Shown: positions 1 to 6,682 of the stretch, piece after piece
Position numbering within the stretch: the first letter of the stretch is position 1
How the letters are laid out: each line of letters begins with the position of its first letter
From: Pseudomonadota bacterium
GTDB lineage: Bacteria > Pseudomonadota > Gammaproteobacteria > Burkholderiales > Burkholderiaceae_B
Reading direction: 5' to 3'
NCBI GenBank assembly: GCA_023388835.1
Contig: JAEWFK010000011.1
Location: 1-13,891 of the forward strand
DNA: 13,891 bases
Program-made: the position numbers and the translations under genes
The notes under the pieces: generated by a model
The model's database searches: none
What the model was told of the DNA's origin: nothing
Seen by the model: only the letters and a program-made list of their open reading frames with translations

Positions 1-66
1 TTGCCTGAAACCGCGTGTTGCGTGTTCCGTGCTTAGGGGCGTAACTATAGCACAGAATTTTTATTG

Positions 67-82
67 TGCAACGCAAGTTGCA
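67..82. promoter_or_regulatory. Palindrome upstream of the aldehyde dehydrogenase gene
   Basis: TGCAAC (67-72) and GTTGCA (77-82) form a perfect 6-bp inverted repeat around GCAA. It lies 190 nt upstream of the aldB start, in a 272-nt stretch with no gene I can support. The spacing suits a dimeric DNA-binding protein better than a transcript hairpin. I see no convincing -35/-10 pair nearby: TATAGC at 46-51 could be a -10 element but has no well-spaced -35. An operator role is inference. Confidence 0.35.
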
Positions 83-176
83 TCTGCACCCCCAAACATG
101 CGACATTGGGCGTTGCCAAATGCCGCAGCGGCGCAACACTGCTGCGCGCCATGGACCCTCAGGAATTGCAGTGAAG

Positions 177-195
177 CCCCGGCCCGCGGCCGGGG
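177..195. repeat. GC-rich perfect hairpin in the aldB leader
   Basis: CCCCGGCC (177-184) and GGCCGGGG (188-195) are perfect inverted arms around the 3-nt loop CGC. The hairpin lies 77 nt before the aldB start and has no T-run after it, so it does not look like an intrinsic terminator. If the promoter is upstream, the structure would lie in the 5' untranslated leader and could affect transcript stability. Function is unknown. Confidence 0.4.
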
Positions 196-272
196 GTCGC
201 AACACGCAGTACGCGCGGCCACAATTCGCGCGGGCAGTGAGACGTTCCCACCATCCATTGGAGACTCGCGAC

Positions 273-1799
273 ATGAACCTGTCAGACCTCAAGCAGTTCG
301 GGCTGGACATCCCCTTCCCGTACAAACCCAAGTACGACAACTACATCGGCGGCAAGTGGGTGCCGCCCACCAAGGGCGAATACTTCGAGAACCTCTCGCC
401 CATCACGGGCAAGCCGTTCTGCCAAGTGCCCCGCTCCAGCGCCGAAGATGTCGAGCTCGCCCTGGATGCCGCTCATGCGGTGCGCAGCAGTTGGGGTCGC
501 ACACCCGCCGCGGAACGCTCGAATATCCTGCTTCGCATTGCCGACCGCATGGAACAGAACGCGCATCTTCTGTCCGTGGCGGAAACCATCGACAACGGCA
601 AGCCTTTGCGCGAAACCCAGGCGGCCGATATCCCGCTGGCCATTGATCACTTCCGCTATTTTGCAGGCTGCTTGCGTGCGCAAGAAGGCGCGATTTCCGA
701 CATCGACCCGGATACGGTCGCTTATCACTTCCAGGAACCCATCGGCGTGGTGGGCCAGATTATCCCGTGGAACTTTCCGATCCTGATGGCCGCATGGAAG
801 CTGGCGCCGGCACTGGCCGCCGGTTGCCCGGTGGTGATGAAGCCGGCCGAACAGACTCCCGCCTCCATCCTGCTTCTCATGGAACTCATTGGCGATCTAT
901 TGCCGCCGGGCGTGGTCAATATCGTGAGCGGCTACGGCAAGGAAGCGGGTAACGCGCTGGCCACCAGCAAGCGCATCGCCAAGATCGCGTTCACGGGATC
1001 CACGCCGGTGGGCCAGCAGATTCTTCGCAACGCGGCCGACACCCTGATACCCGCCACCGTGGAACTCGGCGGCAAGAGTCCGAACATCTTCTTTGCTGAT
1101 GTCATGGACAACGAAGATGAGTTCCTTGACAAGGCGCTGGAAGGGTTGAGCCTGTTCGCGCTCAATCAGGGCGAAGTCTGCACCTGCCCTTCCAGAATCC
1201 TCATTCAGGAATCCATTTACGATCGCTTCATCGAAAAAGCCGTCGCGCGCGTGCAGAAGATGAAAACAGGCAACCCGCTGGCAGCCGACACCATGGTGGG
1301 CGCGCAGGTTTCCAAGGTGCAGATGGACAAGATCCTGGGCTATATCGACATCGGCCGCGAGGAAGGCGCCACCTGCCTGACAGGCGGCGGTCGCAACGAG
1401 CTGACGGGCGGTCTGGAAGAAGGCTATTACGTCAGCCCCACGCTGCTGCTGGGCAAGAACGACATGCGCATCTTCCAGGAAGAGATCTTCGGACCGGTGG
1501 CGTCGGTCACGACCTTCAAGGATGAAGAAGAAGCCATCGCAATCGCCAACGACACCTACTTCGGCCTGGGTGCCGGCGTATGGAGCCGAGACGGCTCGCG
1601 CGCCTACCGCGTCGGGCGTGGCGTGGAAGCAGGCCGCGTCTGGACGAACTGCTATCACATGTACCCGGCGCACGCCGCCTTCGGCGGGTACAAACAGTCG
1701 GGGATCGGCCGGGAAACGCATAAGATGGCACTTGCGAACTACCAGCAGACCAAATGCCTGCTTGTAAGCTACAGCCCTAAGGCGCTCGGGTTCTTCTAA
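273..1799 (+). CDS. aldB: NAD-dependent aldehyde dehydrogenase, AldB/ExaC (acetaldehyde) type
   Basis: A 508-residue cytosolic enzyme that oxidises an aldehyde, probably acetaldehyde or another short aliphatic one, to the acid with NAD(P)+. Visible family landmarks are PWNFP with Asn167, cofactor Lys190 in MKPAEQTP, FTGSTPVG at 240-247, general base Glu264 in VELGGKSPN, catalytic Cys303 in NQGEVCTCPSR and EEIFGP at 403-408. The length and the C-terminal LLVSYSPKALGFF match E. coli AldB and Pseudomonas ExaC closely. The reading frame is open upstream to position 66, but I chose ATG 273 because GGAGA (260-264) sits 8 nt before it and the protein then begins where AldB proteins do. A strong terminator follows directly, so the gene looks monocistronic. 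No PQQ alcohol dehydrogenase or acetoin gene is adjacent, so the physiological aldehyde is not shown by context. The family call is firm; substrate is inferred. Confidence 0.93.
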   Translation: MNLSDLKQFGLDIPFPYKPKYDNYIGGKWVPPTKGEYFENLSPITGKPFCQVPRSSAEDVELALDAAHAVRSSWGRTPAAERSNILLRIADRMEQNAHLLSVAETIDNGKPLRETQAADIPLAIDHFRYFAGCLRAQEGAISDIDPDTVAYHFQEPIGVVGQIIPWNFPILMAAWKLAPALAAGCPVVMKPAEQTPASILLLMELIGDLLPPGVVNIVSGYGKEAGNALATSKRIAKIAFTGSTPVGQQILRNAADTLIPATVELGGKSPNIFFADVMDNEDEFLDKALEGLSLFALNQGEVCTCPSRILIQESIYDRFIEKAVARVQKMKTGNPLAADTMVGAQVSKVQMDKILGYIDIGREEGATCLTGGGRNELTGGLEEGYYVSPTLLLGKNDMRIFQEEIFGPVASVTTFKDEEEAIAIANDTYFGLGAGVWSRDGSRAYRVGRGVEAGRVWTNCYHMYPAHAAFGGYKQSGIGRETHKMALANYQQTKCLLVSYSPKALGFF

Positions 1800-1801
1800 A
1801 G

Positions 1802-1836
1802 GAAACGGGGCGCGTTCTTCGCGCCCCGTTTCTTCT
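1802..1836 (+). terminator. Rho-independent terminator after aldB
   Basis: Starting 3 nt past the stop codon, two perfect 13-bp arms (1802-1814 and 1820-1832) enclose the loop TTCTT. The stem contains GGGGCGCG paired with CGCGCCCC, and the right arm runs into TTCTTCTCTGTCATTT, a broken pyrimidine/T tract. The stem can extend outward by a G-T and an A-T pair. The structure probably separates aldB from the hydrolase gene that starts 34 nt further on. Confidence 0.85.
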
Positions 1837-1869
1837 CTGTCATTTGCTCACCAACTTATCCAAAAGAAT

Positions 1870-2682
1870 ATGAACACAACCGAGATCGACGGCGCGACGG
1901 TCGCCTACCGCGTGGACGGCGCCGGCCCCGCGCTGGTGCTTATCGCAGGCACCGGCGGCAATCTTCATAGCAACTGGGACCATCTGATGCCGGCGCTGTC
2001 GGCCACACGACAAGTGCTGCGCGTGGATTACGCGGGTTCTTCGGGCGGCACCCGCGACCCCGTCAACGAGTTGACGGTGGAACGCCTGGCCGGTCAGGTC
2101 ATGGCAGCGGTTGCCGCGGCCGGCCTTGAACGCTTCGATCTGGCAGGTTTTTCATTAGGCAGCAGCATTGCCATGCACATCGCCGCCCATCATCCGGACC
2201 GGGTGCGCACGCTGACCCTGCTGGCCGGCTTCGCAAGCGGCAACGACACACGCTTCGCCCTGCAGTCGGCCCTCTGGCGGGATCTCATCGAACACGACCC
2301 CCGCAGCTTTGCGGGGCTGATCGTACTGACTGGCTTGAGTCCGCAAGTGGTCTCGGCACTCACCGACCAACAGCTGCAGGGGTGGATCGACGCCATCCAT
2401 ATGAATAATGACTGGGACGGCATCCGCCGCCAAATCGATCTGGATGGCCGACTGGACGTCAGCGCCCTGTTGCCGCGGATTCAGGCTCCCACGCTTTCGA
2501 TCGGCTGTACGCACGATCACATGGTGCCGCCCCACCATGCACAGGCGCTGGCGGCCGCCATACCGGGCGCCCGCTATGCCGAACTCCCCAGCGGCCATCT
2601 GGCGCCCTTCGAACAGCCGGAAGCTTTCGTTTCAGTGCTGCTCGACTTCATCGGTGAAACCGCGGCCGCCGAGAGCGCGTAG
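1870..2682 (+). CDS. Alpha/beta hydrolase (fold-1 family)
   Basis: A 270-residue cytosolic serine hydrolase. The triad can be placed as Ser95 in the nucleophile elbow GFSLG (93-97), Asp216 in GCTHDHMVPP and His243 in SGHLAPFEQPEAF. GTGG at 27-30 supplies the oxyanion-hole loop. The architecture resembles 3-oxoadipate enol-lactonase and related carboxylesterases of 260-280 residues, with a short cap at about 125-200. Sequence alone does not fix the substrate. The start ATG 1870 has only a weak purine stretch (AAAAG) before it, but it gives the normal N-terminus, with the first beta strands leading to VLIAGTGG. The aldB terminator precedes it and no gene follows closely on the same strand, so it may form its own unit. 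A functional link with the aldehyde dehydrogenase (ester or lactone to acid) is possible but unsupported. Confidence 0.85.
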   Translation: MNTTEIDGATVAYRVDGAGPALVLIAGTGGNLHSNWDHLMPALSATRQVLRVDYAGSSGGTRDPVNELTVERLAGQVMAAVAAAGLERFDLAGFSLGSSIAMHIAAHHPDRVRTLTLLAGFASGNDTRFALQSALWRDLIEHDPRSFAGLIVLTGLSPQVVSALTDQQLQGWIDAIHMNNDWDGIRRQIDLDGRLDVSALLPRIQAPTLSIGCTHDHMVPPHHAQALAAAIPGARYAELPSGHLAPFEQPEAFVSVLLDFIGETAAAESA

Positions 2683-2717
2683 CGGCGGGACTACCCGCGT
2701 CGCGGCTGGTCGGGGGC

Positions 2718-2723
2718 TATACT
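2718..2723 (+). promoter_or_regulatory. Possible -10 element for yjdM
   Basis: The hexamer TATACT within GGCTATACTGG resembles a sigma70 -10 box and lies 66 nt before the yjdM start. No good -35 hexamer is found 16-18 nt upstream, so the call is tentative. A short GCGGG/CCCGC stem (2685-2698), just past the hydrolase stop, precedes it and is too weak to call as a terminator. Confidence 0.3.
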
Positions 2724-2789
2724 GGCCGGTTGTCGAAGCGGTCATCTGCACTTGTTTCGAACGTTCCAGCCATGATCGATGGAGGTTTC

Positions 2790-3131
2790 ATGAGCGCACT
2801 GCCCCCGTGCCCCAAATGCCAGTCCGAGTACACCTACGAAGATGGAATTCTGTATGTGTGCCCGGAATGCTCCCATGAGTGGTCGGGACAGGATGCAGCC
2901 TCAAGCGACATGAGCGTAAGGGTTTATCGCGACTCAGCCGGAAATGTCCTGCAGGACGGCGACACGATCACGGTCATCAAGGACCTCAAACTCAAGGGCT
3001 CGGGCGGAGTCGTGAAGATCGGCACGAAGGTCAAGAACATCCGACTCGTCGATAGTGACCACGATATCGACTGCAAGATCGATGGCTTCGGCCCCATGAG
3101 CCTGAAAACAGAGTTCGTGAAGAAAGTCTGA
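2790..3131 (+). CDS. yjdM: YjdM (PhnA-family) zinc-ribbon protein
   Basis: A 113-residue small cytosolic protein with an N-terminal zinc ribbon, CPKC (Cys7, Cys10) and CPEC (Cys24, Cys27), followed by the PhnA C-terminal beta domain. The conserved stretches GDTITVIKDLKLKG, KIGTKVKNIRL, DCKIDGFGPM and the ending EFVKKV align with E. coli YjdM (older name PhnA) almost along its whole length of about 111 residues. The E. coli gene lies next to the phosphonate operon but is not needed for phosphonate use, and its role is undefined. Here no phn gene is near. I chose ATG 2790 because ATGGAGG ends 4 nt before it and the protein then starts as the family does; an in-frame start at 2730 would add 20 unrelated residues. 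It is convergent with the channel gene. Confidence 0.93.
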   Translation: MSALPPCPKCQSEYTYEDGILYVCPECSHEWSGQDAASSDMSVRVYRDSAGNVLQDGDTITVIKDLKLKGSGGVVKIGTKVKNIRLVDSDHDIDCKIDGFGPMSLKTEFVKKV

Positions 3132-3156
3132 GCCGACGCGCCTCATCGTCCTTTTT

Positions 3157-3186
3157 GGGGACGGCGTGCGGCGCCCGTCCCCCTTT
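3157..3186 (+). terminator. Stem-loop between convergent yjdM and the channel gene
   Basis: GGGGACGG (3157-3164) and CCGTCCCC (3175-3182) form a perfect 8-bp stem around a 10-nt GC-rich loop. On the + strand it is followed by CTTTGCATTGTT, a weak T tract, so it could end yjdM transcription. Read from the channel gene, the stem is followed by AAAAAGG rather than T residues, so it is a poorer terminator in that direction. Confidence 0.55.
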
Positions 3187-3192
3187 GCATTG

Positions 3193-5778
3193 TTAAATAC
3201 TCTGGCGCAATGTTTCCACCGCGAGCGCATCCGCCGGCTGGGGATGACCGTTACCGTCGCGACCGAAATGCACAACGGTCTGCGGGTAAGGCAGCTCAAT
3301 ACCGGCGGCGTCGAAGCGTTGCTTCATCAGGCGGTTGAAGCCGCGCTGGATCATCCACTGGCTGCCCGCGCGGGTCTTGATCAGTACGCGCACGGTGAAG
3401 CCACGTTCGTTCAGCGCGGTGACGCCCGGGATCTCGATGTCCGCAAGTACTTCGGCGGCCAGCACGGGATCCGCCATCAGATCCTTGAATGCGAGCTCGA
3501 GCTGGGCGATGGCTTGGTCGACATCCTCCCGATGGGCGATGTTGTACTCGCCAAAGTGATAACCAAAATCGCGCGTATGGTTGCTGACCGTATCGATGGT
3601 GGAGAACGGGATCAGGTGGTAGCCGCCATCCAGGGTACGGACCACGACCGAACGCACAGTGATCTTCTCCACGGTGCCGAAGTGACCCGCCACCTCCACG
3701 ATATCGTTCTGATTCATGCCGTTTTCCAGCTGGATGAAGACACCCGTAATCACGTCCTGAACCAGCTTCTGAGCGCCGAAACCGATCGCCAGACCGACCA
3801 CACCGGCGCCGGCGATCAGCGGACCAATATCGATGCCGATCTGGGAAAGCAGGACCAGCACGGTCATGGTGGCGATCACGATGGCGGCGGCATTGCGGAA
3901 CAGCATGAGCAGCGTCTTTTCGCGTTCGCTGGCGCGCCGCCCTTCCGTCGCACCCAGGCGATGTTCGATCAGGCTGGCCAGTATCGTCCAGGCCAACGCG
4001 GCGGAGACGAGCACCACACCGACACGCAGAACCATCGCTACCGCAGCCCGGCCCCCGTCGGAATCCAGCCATGCCGCCAGGTCAAAGGCGCGCCAACCGT
4101 CCAATACGACCAAGGCCACGACGACCAGCAGCGCCAGCCGCAGGCCGCGCAAGGCCGGGTCCAGATAACTATTGACCCGCCGTTCCAACAGCGGGAAGCT
4201 GCGGTTCCAGGTTTCCGGCAACGTGACGTGACGCGTCTCCAGATGGGTGAGCGCCGAAGACAGCAGCGCGCCCACCACAATGGCGATAATCGTCTGGGCC
4301 GTGGCGGAGACCATGAAGGAAATCGCGTCGGCTTGCTCAGTCTGGCTTGCCACCAGCAACACCGTGAAGTAGACCAGCGCGAGCCAATGCCAAGCGCGAG
4401 CCAAAGCACGCAGCAGCGTACCGAACGCCGCCGTATGCACGGTTTCGGCGTACTCCATCAGACCGGCGCGCACCGCCTTTCTCTGGCTCCAGACCACTCG
4501 CACGCCGGTCACGTAGACGCAAAGCATGATGACCAACCCGATGAGCCTGCCGATGGACGGCGCGAACACGGCCTGCCCCACCGGCACGACCACCAGCAGG
4601 CAGTAGCCGGTCAGCGCCACCAGCAGCGTGATCCAGCGATTCCAGAACCGCGCGGTATCGGGTTGCATCGGCAGCAGCCGCAGCTGATCGTAGCGGGTGG
4701 CGAAGACGGCTCTCGACACCGACTTGGCGGCCTCAATCATCACGAAAGCCGTCAAGAACTGGAAGGCGAACACGCCACTGGAAACGTTATGGTCGGACAG
4801 CGCCACGGCCACGACATAGCCAACCAGAGCGGCGAGCAGTGTCGCGCCCAAGTCCACCACCAGCGCCAACACCACACCCAGCAGCTTACGGCTCAATGTG
4901 AGTCGACCGAAGCGACGTCGATGGATACGGCCGCGAGCATGGGCCGAAGCAGAACTCGGAGCAGCAGTCGAAGCTGCCTCGCCGGCATGTTCGGCAGCCG
5001 CGGCCGTTTTGCTTGCGGCGGATGTGCCTTCCACAGCCGTTTGACCCGCCGGGTGCGTGCTCGCTGCTGCCGCCTCATCTGCCGGAGACATGCCCGGGAT
5101 GGCATCCCCTCCCGCATGACCCGCTTCGACTCGTGCCGTGGCGACGGCTGGGGCTTCGGCGACCGTCGCCCTCTCGCGTATCCATGCATTCAGACGTCCG
5201 AAGGCGAACCCCGCCGCAGCGCGCAGAAGCGCATAGGCGACCAGCGTGGCGGCGATCGCCAGCGCCAGCAATTGCAAAGCCGGTAGCCAAGCTGCGAGCT
5301 TGCCTTGCGTCACCCCATCGCTGGTCCCCAGCTTTCTCATGGCGCCCAGCGTGTTCTGGATGTCGCTACCCAGCTGGGCCGTGACGTCTTGAAGAGCTCC
5401 ACCCAGTCGGTCGGACATGACTGCGATACCGGAAGGCGGTCCGGCGGTGTCCTTCTCGCCGCCTTTCCCGTCGCCGGCTGCCGAGGCCTCGGCCCCTTCG
5501 GCCTGGGCCAGCGCGCGCAGTTGCTCGACAAGCTTGTCTCTGGCCACGGGGTCTTCCAGCGTGTCGGCCAGAGCGCCATACGATACCAGCGTGGCGCCGT
5601 CGGCCGGCTGCGACGATTCTGCCGCGGGCGGCGTAGCGGTAGTGGCGCCACCTTCCTGGGCATGCAGCGGCGAAGCAAAAAGCACAAAGAAAAAGAAAAG
5701 GAAGGCAATGAGTGCGGTTGCCGGGAGGGATGGCAATCCGTCACGACGAAAGTGAGTGCAGGCCGGCCGTAGAATCAC
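3193..5778 (-). CDS. Large MscS-family mechanosensitive channel, YbiO-like
   Basis: An 861-residue inner-membrane channel that would open under membrane tension to release solutes on hypo-osmotic shock. Residues 1-40 form a signal peptide with a Phe-rich core and likely cleavage in PLHA|QEGG. A periplasmic region follows to about 165, then roughly ten to eleven hydrophobic segments (about 165-190, 299-328, 337-352, 381-400, 410-430, 458-478, 488-510, 545-560, 578-603, 628-646 and the pore helix). The pore-lining helix with GVVGLAIGFGAQ (659-670) continues into the MscS beta domain (VEVAGHFGTVEKITVRS) and the C-terminal alpha/beta domain to 840. Size and the GVFIQLENGMNQ motif resemble E. coli YbiO (about 740 residues). 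An Ala-rich low-complexity stretch (207-281) between the first two membrane segments is an unusual insertion. The start is GTG, with AGGGGG 9 nt upstream. The higBA terminator ends only 26 nt before it. Confidence 0.9.
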   Translation of the reverse strand: MILRPACTHFRRDGLPSLPATALIAFLFFFFVLFASPLHAQEGGATTATPPAAESSQPADGATLVSYGALADTLEDPVARDKLVEQLRALAQAEGAEASAAGDGKGGEKDTAGPPSGIAVMSDRLGGALQDVTAQLGSDIQNTLGAMRKLGTSDGVTQGKLAAWLPALQLLALAIAATLVAYALLRAAAGFAFGRLNAWIRERATVAEAPAVATARVEAGHAGGDAIPGMSPADEAAAASTHPAGQTAVEGTSAASKTAAAAEHAGEAASTAAPSSASAHARGRIHRRRFGRLTLSRKLLGVVLALVVDLGATLLAALVGYVVAVALSDHNVSSGVFAFQFLTAFVMIEAAKSVSRAVFATRYDQLRLLPMQPDTARFWNRWITLLVALTGYCLLVVVPVGQAVFAPSIGRLIGLVIMLCVYVTGVRVVWSQRKAVRAGLMEYAETVHTAAFGTLLRALARAWHWLALVYFTVLLVASQTEQADAISFMVSATAQTIIAIVVGALLSSALTHLETRHVTLPETWNRSFPLLERRVNSYLDPALRGLRLALLVVVALVVLDGWRAFDLAAWLDSDGGRAAVAMVLRVGVVLVSAALAWTILASLIEHRLGATEGRRASEREKTLLMLFRNAAAIVIATMTVLVLLSQIGIDIGPLIAGAGVVGLAIGFGAQKLVQDVITGVFIQLENGMNQNDIVEVAGHFGTVEKITVRSVVVRTLDGGYHLIPFSTIDTVSNHTRDFGYHFGEYNIAHREDVDQAIAQLELAFKDLMADPVLAAEVLADIEIPGVTALNERGFTVRVLIKTRAGSQWMIQRGFNRLMKQRFDAAGIELPYPQTVVHFGRDGNGHPQPADALAVETLRQSI

Positions 5779-5804
5779 GCGGCATCCCCCTTTTTGTCCG
5801 GTGG

Positions 5805-5837
5805 AAAAGAAAAAGCACGTTCCAGCGGGAAACGTGC
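5805..5837 (-). terminator. Rho-independent terminator after higA
   Basis: On the - strand, GCACGTT and AACGTGC form a 7-bp stem that continues, past a one-base bulge, with two C-G pairs around a 4-nt loop. It is followed at once by TTTTTCTTTTCC (5814 down to 5803). It lies 45 nt past the higA stop and on the same strand. A second perfect stem, AAAGCGC (5862-5868) with GCGCTTT (5877-5883), overlaps the higA stop codon. The terminator leaves just 26 nt before the downstream channel gene. Confidence 0.8.
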
Positions 5838-5881
5838 CTGCACTTCAGGGTAACACGGTGGAAAGCGCGGCCCGCTGCGCT

Positions 5882-6178
5882 TTACGCATGCGCGAGCGGG
5901 CGAATCGTTGCCAGAACGTCAGCCATGGAATCTCGGGCAAGCTCTGTGTCGTGGGCAACTTGGGCACGCAACCAGTAGCCATCCGAAAGACCAAAGAACC
6001 GACATAGACGGAGGTCTGTATCGGCAGTAATGGAGCGCATTCCTTTTATGATCTCGTTGATGCGCCGCGCAGAGACGCCGATTTCCTTCGCCAGCCGGTA
6101 CTGGCTTATCCCCAGCGGTTCGAGAAACTCTTCCTGCAATAGCTCTCCTGGTGTTACCGGAGCGATGTCACGAGCCAT
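5882..6178 (-). CDS. higA: HigA antitoxin (XRE-family helix-turn-helix)
   Basis: A 98-residue DNA-binding antitoxin that neutralises HigB and represses the module's own promoter. The N-terminal signature PVTPGELLQEEFLEPLGISQYRLAKEIGV is characteristic of the HigA/VapI group. The helix-turn-helix spans about 24-60 (SQYRLAKEIGVSARRINEIIKG), followed by ITADTDLRLCRFFGLSDGYWLRAQ, typical for the family. Length fits the usual 90-105 residues. The ATG lies 12 nt past the higB stop. AAAGGAA, beginning right at that stop, gives a good ribosome-binding site 7 nt before the start, so translation is probably coupled to higB but independently well initiated. This fits the need for excess antitoxin. I see no truncation. 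Confidence 0.92.
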   Translation of the reverse strand: MARDIAPVTPGELLQEEFLEPLGISQYRLAKEIGVSARRINEIIKGMRSITADTDLRLCRFFGLSDGYWLRAQVAHDTELARDSMADVLATIRPLAHA

Positions 6179-6190
6179 GATCTATTCCTT

Positions 6191-6469
6191 TCAATGGTAG
6201 TCAACGATCTCTACGTCATGAGCACCACTGTTCTTCCATGTAAAACAGACACGCCACTGATCGTTGATCCGGATGCTGTATTGCCCCTTGCGATCACCCT
6301 TCAAGGCTTCCAATCGATTCTGCGGCGGGATACGAAGGTCGTTAAGACTATTCGCGATATCCAGCTGACGCAGTTTGCGCAGTGCGACGCGTTCAATGTT
6401 CACAAAGCGGGCGATTCGCGTACCGTCGTACAGTGACTTGGTGACAGAACATTTGAACGACTGGATCAT
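6191..6469 (-). CDS. higB: HigB toxin (RelE-like, ribosome-dependent mRNA endonuclease)
   Basis: A 92-residue toxin of the RelE/HigB family, which cuts mRNA in the ribosomal A site when freed from HigA. It begins MIQSFKC as HigB proteins do and carries LHxLKGDRKGxWSI-like and NWRxxF-like motifs as LEALKGDRKGQYSIRINDQWRVCFTW. It ends VEIVDYH, matching the conserved C-terminal DYH. Length is exactly that of typical HigB, so the start is secure. The gene precedes higA, the order expected for higBA and reversed from most toxin-antitoxin loci. There is no Shine-Dalgarno sequence before the ATG (TTAATATTTCTTA), and the predicted transcription start falls at or next to the ATG. The stretch 6181-6480 has about 48% G+C by my count, clearly lower than neighbouring genes, which suggests recent acquisition. 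Confidence 0.93.
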   Translation of the reverse strand: MIQSFKCSVTKSLYDGTRIARFVNIERVALRKLRQLDIANSLNDLRIPPQNRLEALKGDRKGQYSIRINDQWRVCFTWKNSGAHDVEIVDYH

Positions 6470-6475
6470 TAAGAA

Positions 6476-6504
6476 ATATTAACGGCACACGTTAATAACG
6501 TCAA
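6476..6504 (-). promoter_or_regulatory. Sigma70 promoter of higBA
   Basis: On the - strand, TTGACG (6504-6499) and TAATAT (6481-6476) are separated by exactly 17 nt, close to the ideal sigma70 arrangement. The -10 box ends 6 nt before the higB ATG (6469), so transcription should start at or within about a base or two of the start codon. This fits with the absence of a ribosome-binding site. Confidence 0.75.
6477..6497. promoter_or_regulatory. Operator palindrome for HigA autoregulation
   Basis: TATTAACG (6477-6484) and CGTTAATA (6490-6497) are perfect 8-bp arms around GCACA. The site fills the spacer between -35 and -10 and overlaps the -10 box, so a bound HigA dimer would block RNA polymerase. 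HigA proteins are known to bind palindromes in their own promoter; assigning this one is inference from position and symmetry. Confidence 0.75.
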
Positions 6505-6682
6505 TCGTCAATACCTCGGCCTTAACGCCTCGCAAAGCCCTCCAGCACATCATTCGGGCTGTACAGGGCCAACCGCCCAAGCGCGATTTGCGGCTGAATT
6601 TCAGCGTGCGGGCGGCGCTCTGGAAAATGCGCAGGGACTTGAGCGAATCACGCGAACCTTTCATTTGGGCACGGGCGGCTGC
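6505..6682. other. Unassigned intergenic segment between higBA and the Bug operon
   Basis: This stretch lies between the higBA promoter and the stop of the Bug gene. It holds a 13-nt palindrome, GCTGAATTTCAGC (6593-6605), and no clear terminator for the Bug operon. A + strand frame is open from the higB operator into the antisense of the Bug gene, with a coding-like composition (for example KALQHIIRAVQG) but no start codon. A - strand frame of 61 codons (6664-6479) runs through the higB promoter. Neither is recognisable, so I leave both uncalled; one may be a gene remnant. Confidence 0.35.

Noticed and set aside
100..170. Possible sigma54 promoter for aldB
   Set aside because: GG and GC dinucleotides occur, but none has the required 10-nt gap of a -24/-12 element.
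897..1721. 274-codon - strand frame inside aldB
   Set aside because: The aldB frame carries every catalytic motif; the antisense frame has no recognisable family and is explained by GC-rich codon use.
1870..3131. Phosphonate (phn) operon suggested by the PhnA-family gene
   Set aside because: Only yjdM is present; no C-P lyase or phosphonate transporter gene is in the window, and YjdM is not required for phosphonate use in E. coli.
3166..5286. 706-codon open frame on the + strand antisense to the channel gene
   Set aside because: His/Gln/Arg-rich low-complexity translation with no domain; a typical mirror frame of a high-GC gene whose real product on the other strand is unmistakable.
5675..5710. 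A-rich tract in the channel signal-peptide region as a phase-variable repeat
   Set aside because: Runs are only five bases or fewer and interrupted; they encode the Phe-rich signal core and are too short for likely slippage.
6479..6664. 61-codon - strand frame just upstream of higB
   Set aside because: It runs through the higB promoter and operator, has no ribosome-binding site and no recognisable family.
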